A DNA stretch of 10,960 bases from Cyclobacteriaceae bacterium (GTDB lineage: Bacteria; Bacteroidota; Bacteroidia; Cytophagales; Cyclobacteriaceae): contig JANQPK010000433.1 in the NCBI GenBank assembly GCA_028289505.1, positions 1-10,960 on the forward strand, in the 5' to 3' direction. The notes beneath the pieces are model-generated. The model ran no database searches and was not told the origin of the DNA. It saw only the letters and a program-made list of their open reading frames with translations. Shown in pieces: positions 1-7,023 of this stretch (position 1 is the first letter of the stretch; every line of letters starts with the position of its first letter). Both the position numbers and the translations under genes were made by a program.

Positions 1-760
1 AATGTTCATACCCTCCCTTCTCAATAGCATCTAATTCTAAGTCAAGAGTTTGGATATAAGGAGTGGTTTCTACATCCTGGGTATTCTTAATAACTAAGCT
101 TTGAGGGCTTATTATAGCCATCTCCTGATCGTTAAGGTAAACCACCTCATTGGTGTATTCGACGATAGGAGTAGCATCTGAGGCCATAAAGTATTCATTA
201 TCTCCAACACCGACCACTAAGGGGCTGCCCTTACGAGCAGCTATTAAGGTATCGGGCTGATCCTGAGAAATTATAACTATAGCATAGGCCCCCACCACTT
301 TCTGTAGCGCCATTCTGACCGCTTCCTCTAAAGAACAGTGGTTATTGCTTTGGATATCTTCAATAAAGTAGATAAATACTTCTGAGTCAGTATCGCTCTT
401 GAATTCATAACCCCTGTTCACCAGGTCAGTTTTAATGGCTGAGTAGTTTTCAATTATGCCGTTGTGAATTATGGCTAATCTACCTGAACTGGAGAAATGT
501 GGGTGAGCATTGGCGTCGTTGGGTTCACCATGGGTAGCCCACCTGGTATGCCCAATCCCGATATTACTGGTAAGTTTCCGAGATCCTAATGTCTGCTCCA
601 GATCGCTTACTTTACCTTTTTTCTTGTACAAGGACAAGTTCGAGTCTTCTATCAGGGCAATACCTGCGCTGTCATAACCACGATACTCCAATCGCTTTAA
701 TCCTTTTATGATAACCGGAGAAGCTTTTCTCGGTCCAACATAAGCTACAATACCGCACAT
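1..760 (-). CDS. glmS: Glutamine--fructose-6-phosphate aminotransferase (isomerizing), N-terminal part, truncated by window edge
   Basis: This enzyme makes glucosamine-6-phosphate from fructose-6-phosphate and glutamine, the first step to UDP-GlcNAc for peptidoglycan and envelope glycans. About 253 codons are present, read leftward from an ATG at 760-758. The protein begins MCGIVAYVG, so after removal of Met the catalytic Cys2 of a class II (Ntn) glutamine amidotransferase is exposed. Further hallmarks follow in order: RLEYRGYDSAG, GIGHTRWATHGEPNDANAHPH, IIHNGIIENY, SDTDSEV, ARKGSPLVVG and, at the window edge, LDAIEKGGYEH, where the linker to the two SIS (isomerase) domains starts. The isomerase half lies outside the window. 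It is the last visible gene of a leftward run, 53 bp after the DUF4270 gene. That gap (761-813) is AT-rich, shows no strong promoter and is too short for a glmS ribozyme. Identification is very secure. Confidence 0.97.
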   Translation of the reverse strand, partial: MCGIVAYVGPRKASPVIIKGLKRLEYRGYDSAGIALIEDSNLSLYKKKGKVSDLEQTLGSRKLTSNIGIGHTRWATHGEPNDANAHPHFSSSGRLAIIHNGIIENYSAIKTDLVNRGYEFKSDTDSEVFIYFIEDIQSNNHCSLEEAVRMALQKVVGAYAIVIISQDQPDTLIAARKGSPLVVGVGDNEYFMASDATPIVEYTNEVVYLNDQEMAIISPQSLVIKNTQDVETTPYIQTLDLELDAIEKGGYEH

Positions 761-813
761 AGTATTATCATTTATATTCGTTAAAATATAAAGATAATAA
801 GAATATTTGTAAA

Positions 814-2187
814 TTATTTAAGTCGAGTGTAGAAAATTTCCAAACGGAGGTTGTCAGGAGTGACTATAAAACGGTCTACATTCCTTCCAATTTCCTGTAC
901 CGTAGTGGGGGTTTCAACAAAGCTGAATGGCATGGACAACACCTTGTCAGTAGCGCTACGGTCAAAAGCGCCATCCGCCATAAACTGTATAAACAGGGTA
1001 ATTTCAGGACGATAATCAATGTTTGCGGTGTCCAACTCTGCTCTGACCGAACGCAAACTGGTGTTGAACGGGTCCAGGTTATTTCTGGTAGTAGTTATAT
1101 AGACTTGATCTGTTTGAATAGTTGCTGGAACCATCAAGTTCTCAATTCCAACCATCACCAACTGATTGTTTTCGTCGGTATAATAAAATGACATTGTTTC
1201 TGGCGGATTGATGGTACCGTCTAGTCCTCGCAGTTCATCCATTACAATAAGGGCTTGATTGATCACTACGGATCCTGTGGTATCATTATCGATGAAATCA
1301 TAAAAGGCATCGAAATTTACTTTTGGCACCAATCCCGCTCCAGTCTGGAGGTAGGTATTTCCTGAAATTGGGCTAAAATCTTCTAATAACTGGATGCCTT
1401 CCAATTCTGTTCCCGTATAATCCGGGGTTATCCGATTGTAATAGGAGGAGAAGCCAAAGTCAATGGTATTTACAACGGTATCATTGGTGGTGTAGTAGAG
1501 GGTAAGTTGACTATCACTAAACTGACTGTTAAACCCCAGTACAGCGTTGCTATTGGCACCACTAATCAGAGTTAACCCGTTGAAATTCTCCAGGAATTCC
1601 GCCGCACCTGCACTATCGGGCTGGTATCCTAACATAGCCTGGAATAACCTGTCATTAAGTGCATCGAGATTGAGGCTCAATAGGGTATCCTGGTCACTTA
1701 CGGTAAAAGAGGAATCCACCAGACTGGTGGGTATAAACTTGGTAGAGTCAAAACTGTAGTAGATTCGTTCAGTATCTATTTGTTCAGATAACTCATGAAC
1801 CCTTAGATAATGTGTAACCGGACTCTGGCCGAAATAGTAATTGAATCTAAGATTCATTCGAATTGAATCCGCCGACACCACCGACTCTGGAATGTCAGGA
1901 GCTACCCCTGGCGGCACCACCCTGATATAGCTTTGCACCTCTAAATTGCCAAAATCATTGTCTGTATGATTTCCGGTCATCATGGTGCCGCGACTTGTGG
2001 TGTTGATACTATCAAGTAAGACCACTTCTGAGGTTAAGGGTATTTCGGTGTAGAGCACCCCCAGGTCATCATTGTTGCCGATCAGATCAATTCCCAGCCT
2101 GCTTGGATCTTCACATGAAAAAAGGGCTGACAGTAAAACCAGCCCAATATAAGTCTTGTGTAAACTATTCTCAGTCAACCAATTCAT
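814..2187 (-). CDS. DUF4270 family lipoprotein
   Basis: This is a secreted lipoprotein of about 457 residues that I recognise as DUF4270, a Bacteroidota envelope family without an assigned biochemical function. I prefer the ATG at 2187. It gives MNWLTENSLHK, then a hydrophobic stretch, then a lipobox-like LFSC with the lipidated Cys at residue 25, followed by acidic E-D. The upstream ATG at 2223 would put an implausible 12 extra residues before the signal peptide and lengthen the overlap with the preceding gene. The mature part is rich in beta-prone, Asn/Asp/Thr segments and has no catalytic motif that I can see. An early LGIDLIG motif and a terminal segment ending in LEIFYTRLK fit the family as I know it. 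The gene overlaps the GT5-like gene by 17 bp (2171-2187), so translation is probably coupled, and glmS follows. A role in envelope glycan or surface function is only inferred from these neighbours. Confidence 0.85.
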   Translation of the reverse strand: MNWLTENSLHKTYIGLVLLSALFSCEDPSRLGIDLIGNNDDLGVLYTEIPLTSEVVLLDSINTTSRGTMMTGNHTDNDFGNLEVQSYIRVVPPGVAPDIPESVVSADSIRMNLRFNYYFGQSPVTHYLRVHELSEQIDTERIYYSFDSTKFIPTSLVDSSFTVSDQDTLLSLNLDALNDRLFQAMLGYQPDSAGAAEFLENFNGLTLISGANSNAVLGFNSQFSDSQLTLYYTTNDTVVNTIDFGFSSYYNRITPDYTGTELEGIQLLEDFSPISGNTYLQTGAGLVPKVNFDAFYDFIDNDTTGSVVINQALIVMDELRGLDGTINPPETMSFYYTDENNQLVMVGIENLMVPATIQTDQVYITTTRNNLDPFNTSLRSVRAELDTANIDYRPEITLFIQFMADGAFDRSATDKVLSMPFSFVETPTTVQEIGRNVDRFIVTPDNLRLEIFYTRLK

Positions 2188-2983
2188 TGTACAAATTGTA
2201 GTAGGAGTCGAGCAGGTTATCATCCTTCTCGATGGTATCTACTTTCTTCTCCTTCTCAAGTGTAGCAAACAACTTGTTCAAACTTTCACTAACCTCTTCT
2301 CCAGCCCGGATTACCGCATCAGAGTATTCCGCTCCAAGTTTAATCAAACCTTCGTAGTCAGCGGATTTTAGATTTGCCAGCATGCTGTCCTCTATATCAA
2401 TCATTTTTACTTTTTCAATCATGCTTTGATCGAATTTATGATTGAAACCATTATCGTATACTGTAAAAACACACTTGGCATTTTGGAAAATAGGATCATT
2501 CTTGTAGGTAGTCTTCAGATACATAGGAATGAGACTGGTGATCCAATCATTGCAATGAACGATATCTGGAGCCCATCCCAATTTTTTCACGGTCTCTATT
2601 ACGCCTTTACAAAAGAATATAGCGCGTTCATCGTTGTCTTCATAAAACTTATCCTCTTTATCAAAGAATACGGACTTCCTATGGAAATAATCCTCGTTAT
2701 CTATGAAATATACTTGTAGTTTGGCATTGGGGATTGAGGCGACCTTAATGACCAAAGGCTTTTCCTCCTCACCTACTGAAATGTTGATGCCGGAAAGTCT
2801 AACTACTTCATGTAGCCTGTTTTTTCTTTCGTTGATGATGCCAAAGCGTGGTACCAATATTCTGATTTCCATTCCTCGTTCCTGCATCCCCTGAGGTAAA
2901 CTCCTCACAAAATCAGCTACTTCTGAGGTTTGAAGGAATGGATTTATTTCACTAGCTACATAGAGTATTCGAAGTTTTGACAT
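2171..2983 (-). CDS. Truncated glycogen/starch synthase-like protein (GT5 N-terminal domain only)
   Basis: The 270-residue protein matches only the N-terminal Rossmann domain of ADP-glucose glycogen/starch synthases (GT5, normally about 480 residues). It opens with LRILYVASEINPF (residues 4-16), as in GlgA. The next segment, which in GlgA reads KTGGLADV and binds ADP-glucose, is here QTSEVADF (18-25), so the Lys and both Gly are lost. DIVHCNDWITS (140-150) corresponds to the GlgA segment around DVVHAHDW. The whole C-terminal GT-B domain, with its nucleotide-sugar and catalytic residues, is absent. The end is a charged helical tail, not a frameshift: the next frame is occupied by the DUF4270 gene. 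Glycogen synthesis by this protein alone is therefore unlikely, and a binding or regulatory role is my inference. It starts the leftward unit and is divergent from panC, a pairing I recall from other Bacteroidota. I withhold the symbol glgA because activity is doubtful. Confidence 0.85.
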   Translation of the reverse strand: MSKLRILYVASEINPFLQTSEVADFVRSLPQGMQERGMEIRILVPRFGIINERKNRLHEVVRLSGINISVGEEEKPLVIKVASIPNAKLQVYFIDNEDYFHRKSVFFDKEDKFYEDNDERAIFFCKGVIETVKKLGWAPDIVHCNDWITSLIPMYLKTTYKNDPIFQNAKCVFTVYDNGFNHKFDQSMIEKVKMIDIEDSMLANLKSADYEGLIKLGAEYSDAVIRAGEEVSESLNKLFATLEKEKKVDTIEKDDNLLDSYYNLYNELVD

Positions 2984-3019
2984 AGTTGTGTTTTTTGGTA
3001 AGAACTGATTACGGGACTA

Positions 3020-3049
3020 CAAAATTACAAAAATATTGCCTTATTTCAA
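3020..3049 (-). promoter_or_regulatory. Bacteroidota-type promoter for the GT5-like/DUF4270/glmS unit
   Basis: Read on the minus strand, TAATTTTG (3027-3020) matches the Bacteroidota -7 consensus TAnnTTTG exactly. A TTG (3049-3047) lies 19 nt upstream as the -33 element. Transcription would start near 3013, leaving a leader of about 30 nt before the ATG at 2983. The match is by eye; the consensus is known from Bacteroides and Flavobacterium work. Confidence 0.6.
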
Positions 3050-3051
3050 GC

Positions 3052-3078
3052 TTGTTTGTGTTTTTACCAGTACTTTCG
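3052..3078 (+). promoter_or_regulatory. Possible weak promoter for panC
   Basis: TACTTTCG (3071-3078) matches seven of eight positions of TAnnTTTG, counting the two n as free, and a TTG (3052-3054) sits 16 nt upstream, a little shorter than usual. It lies 31 bp ahead of the chosen panC ATG. It almost abuts the opposing promoter at 3020-3049, so the two would compete or be co-regulated. The call is tentative. Confidence 0.35.
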
Positions 3079-3109
3079 CTGCTTCAGGGTAAAGGTAATC
3101 TTACCACTA

Positions 3110-3970
3110 ATGCAAATCTTCTCCGACCCAGAATTACTCCAATCTTACATTACCGATCAGCGAATCCAAGGCAAAATAATCGGGTTGGTACCCACTATGG
3201 GAGCACTACATGAAGGACACTCGAGGTTGGTGATAGAATCAATGAAAAGCAACGATATCACAGTTTGCAGCATATACGTAAACCCTACGCAATTCAATGA
3301 CCAACAGGATCTGGTAAAATACCCTCGCAACCTCAACAAAGACTTAGAAATGTTGAAAGAGCTAGGGTGCCAAGCTGTGTTTTGTCCAACTGACAAGGTG
3401 ATGTATCCCACGGAACCTGTGCTTAAAATGGATTTTGGTCAATTGGAGCACCTATTGGAGGGACACCATCGCCCGGGTCATTTTAAAGGAGTTGCTTTGG
3501 TGGTTTCCAAGCTCTTTCATCTGGTTCAACCGGATAAAGCTTATTTCGGTGAAAAGGATTGGCAGCAATTGATTGTGATCAAAAAGCTGGTGGAGGATTT
3601 GAGTTTTCCTGTCGAAATTGTTGGTGTGCCTATTGCCAGAGAGCCAGATGGGCTGGCATTGAGTTCTCGAAACCTAAGACTGAGGCAGCAAGAGAGAGCG
3701 GTGGCCAATCAATTATTTATTGCACTGCAGTTGGTCAAGGCTGCATTGGAGGAAAAATCTTCATTTGAGTCCGCAATTTCTACTGGTTTGGATCATTTAG
3801 CTCAATTTTCATTAATCAGGGTAGAGTATCTTGAAATAGTCACCGCTTTTACGCTTGAAAAACCCAGTGCGGAAATGGGTAGTGAGCCTCTTTCCATTTG
3901 TATAGCTGCCTTTCTAGGTGATATTAGGCTAATTGATAACCTACAGGTTTTCATGAACAATGTTATTTAA
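3110..3970 (+). CDS. panC: Pantothenate synthetase (pantoate--beta-alanine ligase)
   Basis: This cytosolic enzyme condenses pantoate and beta-alanine with ATP through a pantoyl-adenylate, the last step of pantothenate (vitamin B5, CoA precursor) synthesis. Counting from the ATG at 3110 the protein has 286 residues, the normal length. The landmarks are LVPTMGALHEGH, with the HxGH nucleotide-binding motif (34-37); YVNPTQF (56-62); FGEKDWQQL (146-154); REPDGLALSSRN (177-188, the KMSKS-like region); and the C-terminal RLIDN (273-277). An upstream in-frame ATG at 3056 would add 18 residues that resemble no PanC N-terminus and would lie inside the divergent promoter region, so I reject it. The end overlaps the next gene by 11 bp. 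panD, which in my experience often follows panC in this phylum, is not in this window. Identification is very secure. Confidence 0.96.
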   Translation: MQIFSDPELLQSYITDQRIQGKIIGLVPTMGALHEGHSRLVIESMKSNDITVCSIYVNPTQFNDQQDLVKYPRNLNKDLEMLKELGCQAVFCPTDKVMYPTEPVLKMDFGQLEHLLEGHHRPGHFKGVALVVSKLFHLVQPDKAYFGEKDWQQLIVIKKLVEDLSFPVEIVGVPIAREPDGLALSSRNLRLRQQERAVANQLFIALQLVKAALEEKSSFESAISTGLDHLAQFSLIRVEYLEIVTAFTLEKPSAEMGSEPLSICIAAFLGDIRLIDNLQVFMNNVI

Positions 3971-4988
3971 TCGGAAGAGACTTTTTTCAGTTTTAAAGGT
4001 ATTGCTTTCTTTGGGGTTAGCACTGCTGTTATTCTGGTTCTTGTATAAGGATGGGTTTGCAGATACCCTTGAAAGGATGAAACAGGTAAACTATGCCTGG
4101 GTAATGTTGTCGCTATTTTTTGGAATTTCAGCTCATCTGATCAGGGCGTTTAGGTGGAATCTTTTGTTACAACCTACCGGACATAATCCGGGTGTCAGCA
4201 GATCCCTGATGGCCTTGCTGATTGGCTACCTGGTGAACCTTTTGATTCCACGATTGGGAGAGGTAAGTCGCTGTCTGGTATTGAAAAGGACTAATAATGT
4301 GCCTGTGACTTCTTCTTTAGGTACAGTGGTAAGTGAAAGGGTACTTGATGTAATATGCTTGTTTATGATCACTGGGATTACTTTGATCATCGAATTTGAT
4401 CAACTGAGCGATTTTTTTAGCGCACTTTTTATGGACAAGCTTTCCAGCTTGTATGCACTATTGCAAGAGTTCATTTGGATATTTCTTTTAATTCCGATTG
4501 GGATTTTGCTTTTATGGCTAATTCTTGAAAAAAAGGTGAAGCAAACATCATGGTGGCATAAGCTTCGATCTTTGATGCGAGAAATCTGGATTGGTTTCAC
4601 CAGCATCACTAAACTTCAAAATGCCTGGGCCTTCTGGTTGTCAACTGTGGTAATCTGGGTTTTGTACTACTTTATGAGTTATGTGGTTTTCTTTGCCATG
4701 GAGCCTACCTCACACTTGGACTGGAGAGCTGGATTAGCACTGCTGGTGATGGGAGGATTGGCAATGTCCGCCCCAGTGCAAGGGGGGATTGGAGCCTTCC
4801 ACTTGCTAGTGGCTGGGTTGCTGATCTATTACAAAGTCAGTAAGACTGATGGATTATCATTCGCTTTTCTCTTACATTCATCACAGATGATTTTGGTATT
4901 ACTGGCGGGTTTGGTTGCTGGTTTAGCAATATTTTACATTGAAAGGAAAACCCCGGAAGCCTCACAATCCGTACAAGTAAAAGAGTAA
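3960..4988 (+). CDS. LPG synthase transmembrane / flippase-like domain protein (UPF0104, PF03706)
   Basis: This is a polytopic inner-membrane protein of 342 residues, with roughly eight hydrophobic segments (for example about 10-28, 46-62, 83-96, 126-145, 170-189, 224-246, 258-290 and 305-326). It has the features of the PF03706 family: RAFRW (62-66), PRLGEVSR (97-104), SERVLD (125-130) and the glycine-rich APVQGGIGAFH (271-281). The family is related to the membrane half of MprF, which makes and flips lysyl-phosphatidylglycerol. This protein has no C-terminal aminoacyl-transferase domain, so lipid transport or flipping is more likely than LPG synthesis, and its substrate is unknown. It overlaps panC by 11 bp (start inside the panC 3' end), implying co-translation, and is followed by 59 bp without an obvious promoter. 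Confidence 0.88.
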   Translation: MLFNRKRLFSVLKVLLSLGLALLLFWFLYKDGFADTLERMKQVNYAWVMLSLFFGISAHLIRAFRWNLLLQPTGHNPGVSRSLMALLIGYLVNLLIPRLGEVSRCLVLKRTNNVPVTSSLGTVVSERVLDVICLFMITGITLIIEFDQLSDFFSALFMDKLSSLYALLQEFIWIFLLIPIGILLLWLILEKKVKQTSWWHKLRSLMREIWIGFTSITKLQNAWAFWLSTVVIWVLYYFMSYVVFFAMEPTSHLDWRAGLALLVMGGLAMSAPVQGGIGAFHLLVAGLLIYYKVSKTDGLSFAFLLHSSQMILVLLAGLVAGLAIFYIERKTPEASQSVQVKE

Positions 4989-5047
4989 CAATATTTATAA
5001 ATTACAGAATACTAAAAACAAGATTAGGCTAAACTTAAAATCTTAAA

Positions 5048-5725
5048 ATGGGTGGGATCTACGTAATTTTCGGAATAGTTATGGTCGTCAGCTGGTTGGT
5101 CAGCTACCGGCTTAAAAGCAAATTCAAAAAGTACTCTCAAACTCCGCTGAGAGCCAACCTGACAGGCAGGGAGGTGGCGGAAATGATGTTAAGAGATAAT
5201 GGAATAAATGATGTAAAAGTGGTATCGGTACGGGGTCAGCTTACTGATCATTACAACCCTGCCACCAAAACAGTGAATCTGAGTGAAGTGGTGTACGGGG
5301 CACGAAATGCTGCAGCCACAGCGGTGGCTGCCCATGAGTGCGGTCACGCAGTCCAGCACGCCACCGCCTACAGTTGGCTGACCATGCGATCAAAACTGGT
5401 TCCTGTAGTGAGTATCAGTTCCCGTTGGATGCAATGGATACTATTAGCAGGCATTCTGTTTATCAACACCTTCCCTCAACTCTTGCTGATAGGCATTCTA
5501 ATGTTCGCCACCACTACCTTGTTTAGTTTTGTGACGCTACCTGTTGAATACGACGCCAGTAAAAGAGCTTTGGCTTGGATAGATCAAAATGGAATTGTAA
5601 CCAGCCAAGAGCATGAGGCTGCAAAAGATGCCCTTAAGTGGGCCGCTAGAACCTACGTTGTGGCTGCTATCGGTTCGTTGGCAACGCTGCTCTATTACCT
5701 TGCCATATTTATGAACCGTCGATAG
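5048..5725 (+). CDS. Membrane zinc metallopeptidase (YugP type, PF04298)
   Basis: This 225-residue membrane protein carries the HExxH zinc motif as AAHECGHAVQHA (HECGH at residues 96-100), with the likely third zinc ligand Glu167 in LPVEYDAS, as in the YugP family of putative neutral zinc peptidases. The N-terminus is one membrane helix (about 4-20). Two to three more hydrophobic segments lie after the active site (about 127-163) and one at the C-terminus (about 201-222). The sequence LRANLTGREVAEMMLRDNG near residues 34-52 is also typical of the family. Substrates are not known; membrane-protein quality control is a general guess. An A-rich leader precedes the ATG with no Shine-Dalgarno, as is usual in Bacteroidota. 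The stop is only 6 bp before the acyl-CoA dehydrogenase start, suggesting one transcript. Confidence 0.92.
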   Translation: MGGIYVIFGIVMVVSWLVSYRLKSKFKKYSQTPLRANLTGREVAEMMLRDNGINDVKVVSVRGQLTDHYNPATKTVNLSEVVYGARNAAATAVAAHECGHAVQHATAYSWLTMRSKLVPVVSISSRWMQWILLAGILFINTFPQLLLIGILMFATTTLFSFVTLPVEYDASKRALAWIDQNGIVTSQEHEAAKDALKWAARTYVVAAIGSLATLLYYLAIFMNRR

Positions 5726-5731
5726 AAAAAT

Positions 5732-6874
5732 ATGAACTTTGAGCTCAGCGAGGAGCACCTGGCGGTTAGAGAAGCCGCACGGGAATTTGCGGAAAACGAA
5801 TTGTTACCAGGGGTAATCGACCGAGATACCCATCAAAAATTTCCAACGGAGCAGGTAAAAAAAATGGGTTCGCTGGGGTTCCTGGGAATGATGACCGATC
5901 CGAAGTATGATGGTGGTGGTATGGATACCATCTCCTATGTGCTGGCGATGGAAGAAATCTCCAAGATAGACGCCTCTGCTTCGGTGATCATGTCGGTAAA
6001 CAACAGCCTGGTTTGTTATGGCTTGGAAAAATATGGTACCGAGGAACAGAAAGAGCGATATCTGAAACCCCTGGCACGTGGGAAGATTATAGGTGCCTTT
6101 TGTCTGTCTGAACCTGAAGCCGGTTCAGATGCAACCTCACAACGAACCACAGCAATAGACCAGGGAGATCATTACCTGCTTAATGGAACAAAAAACTGGA
6201 TTACTAATGGCAGCAGTGCCTCGGTTTTTCTGGTAATGGCGCAAACCGATGCTGAAAAGAAACATCGAGGCATCAACGCCTTGATTGTCGAAAAGGATAT
6301 GGATGGATTCGAGGTGGGTAAAAAGGAAGACAAGCTGGGTATCAGGGGTTCAGATACACATTCCTTAATGTTTAGCGATGTCAAAGTTCCCAAGAGCAAT
6401 CGGGTAGGTGAGGATGGATCAGGGTTTCAATTTGCCATGGAGACACTTAACGGGGGACGCATAGGCATCGCTGCGCAAGCCTTGGGTATTGCTTCAGGAG
6501 CCTATGAAAGATCACGCAGCTACGCCAAGGAAAGAAAAGCATTTGGGGTAGAAATTGCTAAACACCAATCCATTCAATTTAAACTAGCGGACATGGCCAC
6601 TCAGATTGAGGCTGCCAGGTTACTCTGTTTGCAAGCTGCTTGGCAAAAAGACCACAAACTGAAGTTTGCCAAGACCAGCGCTATGGCTAAGCTTTATGCC
6701 TCAGAAATCGCCATGCAAATTACCGTTGAAGCAGTGCAAATACACGGCGGGTACGGATATGTTAAAGACTATCATGTGGAACGTTTGATGAGAGACGCCA
6801 AGATTACCCAGATCTATGAAGGCACATCAGAAATACAAAAAATTGTAATATCGCGGGAACTTATTAAATTGTAA
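5732..6874 (+). CDS. Acyl-CoA dehydrogenase, short-chain (butyryl-CoA) type
   Basis: This is an FAD flavoenzyme that introduces the alpha-beta double bond into acyl-CoA and passes electrons to electron-transferring flavoprotein. The 380-residue length is standard. Both family signatures are complete: GAFCLSEPEAGSDA (121-134) around the flavin and substrate site, and the C-terminal QIHGGYGYVKDYHVERLMRD (336-355). The latter leads to IYEGTSEIQ (361-369), in which Glu363 aligns with the catalytic base of short-chain and medium-chain enzymes. RKAFG (268-272) belongs to the FAD-binding interface. The overall look is of the butyryl-CoA/SCAD branch, but chain length cannot be settled by eye. It comes 6 bp after the metallopeptidase gene and is the last gene of the rightward run; no other beta-oxidation or branched-chain degradation genes are adjacent. 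Confidence 0.95.
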   Translation: MNFELSEEHLAVREAAREFAENELLPGVIDRDTHQKFPTEQVKKMGSLGFLGMMTDPKYDGGGMDTISYVLAMEEISKIDASASVIMSVNNSLVCYGLEKYGTEEQKERYLKPLARGKIIGAFCLSEPEAGSDATSQRTTAIDQGDHYLLNGTKNWITNGSSASVFLVMAQTDAEKKHRGINALIVEKDMDGFEVGKKEDKLGIRGSDTHSLMFSDVKVPKSNRVGEDGSGFQFAMETLNGGRIGIAAQALGIASGAYERSRSYAKERKAFGVEIAKHQSIQFKLADMATQIEAARLLCLQAAWQKDHKLKFAKTSAMAKLYASEIAMQITVEAVQIHGGYGYVKDYHVERLMRDAKITQIYEGTSEIQKIVISRELIKL

Positions 6875-6921
6875 GTTCTAACAGTTAAATTTACTCATTC
6901 AGTCAGCCCCTGTAGTGCCAG

Positions 6922-6947
6922 AAATTATAAAAAATCATTTATAATTT
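6922..6947. repeat. Perfect AT-only inverted repeat ahead of the AraC-type gene
   Basis: The left arm AAATTATAAA (6922-6931) and right arm TTTATAATTT (6938-6947) are exact reverse complements around a 6-nt spacer. The right arm overlaps the -33 TTTG of the next promoter. It could be a regulator-binding operator or a weak bidirectional hairpin after the acyl-CoA dehydrogenase gene. With no G or C in the stem it is a poor intrinsic terminator. Confidence 0.55.
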
Positions 6948-6976
6948 GTATAATTCAAAGATATGTATTACTTTTG
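6945..6976 (+). promoter_or_regulatory. Bacteroidota-type promoter for the AraC-type regulator
   Basis: TTTG (6945-6948) is followed, after 20 nt, by TACTTTTG (6969-6976), an exact match to TTTG-N20-TAnnTTTG. Transcription would start about 7 nt downstream, giving a leader of about 40 nt before the ATG at 7024. This is the cleanest promoter in the window. Confidence 0.65.
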
Positions 6977-7023
6977 TCCAAATATACTTAGCTATATTTA
7001 TATTTTGGATTAATGTTTAACCC

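Noticed and set aside
761..813. glmS-type ribozyme or other riboswitch before glmS
   Set aside because: The gap is only 53 bp of AT-rich sequence with no conserved core. glmS ribozymes are larger and are typical of Gram-positive bacteria.
1547..1759. Small plus-strand open frames inside the DUF4270 and GT5-like genes (for example 1547-1759, 2426-2719, 2703-2894)
   Set aside because: They are antisense to well-supported genes, lack promoters or family features and look like frame shadows.
2188..2223. Upstream ATG (2223) for the DUF4270 lipoprotein
   Set aside because: It places 12 extra residues before a normal lipoprotein signal peptide and increases the overlap with the upstream gene from 17 to 53 bp.
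3056..3109. Upstream in-frame start that would lengthen PanC by 18 residues
   Set aside because: The extra residues are Cys/Phe/Arg-rich and unlike any PanC N-terminus, and they coincide with the divergent promoter region. The ATG at 3110 gives the normal family length.
4989..5047. Separate promoter for the zinc metallopeptidase gene
   Set aside because: The 59 bp gap contains no TAnnTTTG or TTTG element that I can see, so read-through from upstream is simpler.
6857..6878. Hairpin GAACTTA / TAAGTTC spanning the acyl-CoA dehydrogenase stop codon, considered as a terminator
   Set aside because: The stem is only 7 bp and weak, includes coding sequence and is not followed by a T-run, so it does not qualify as an intrinsic terminator.
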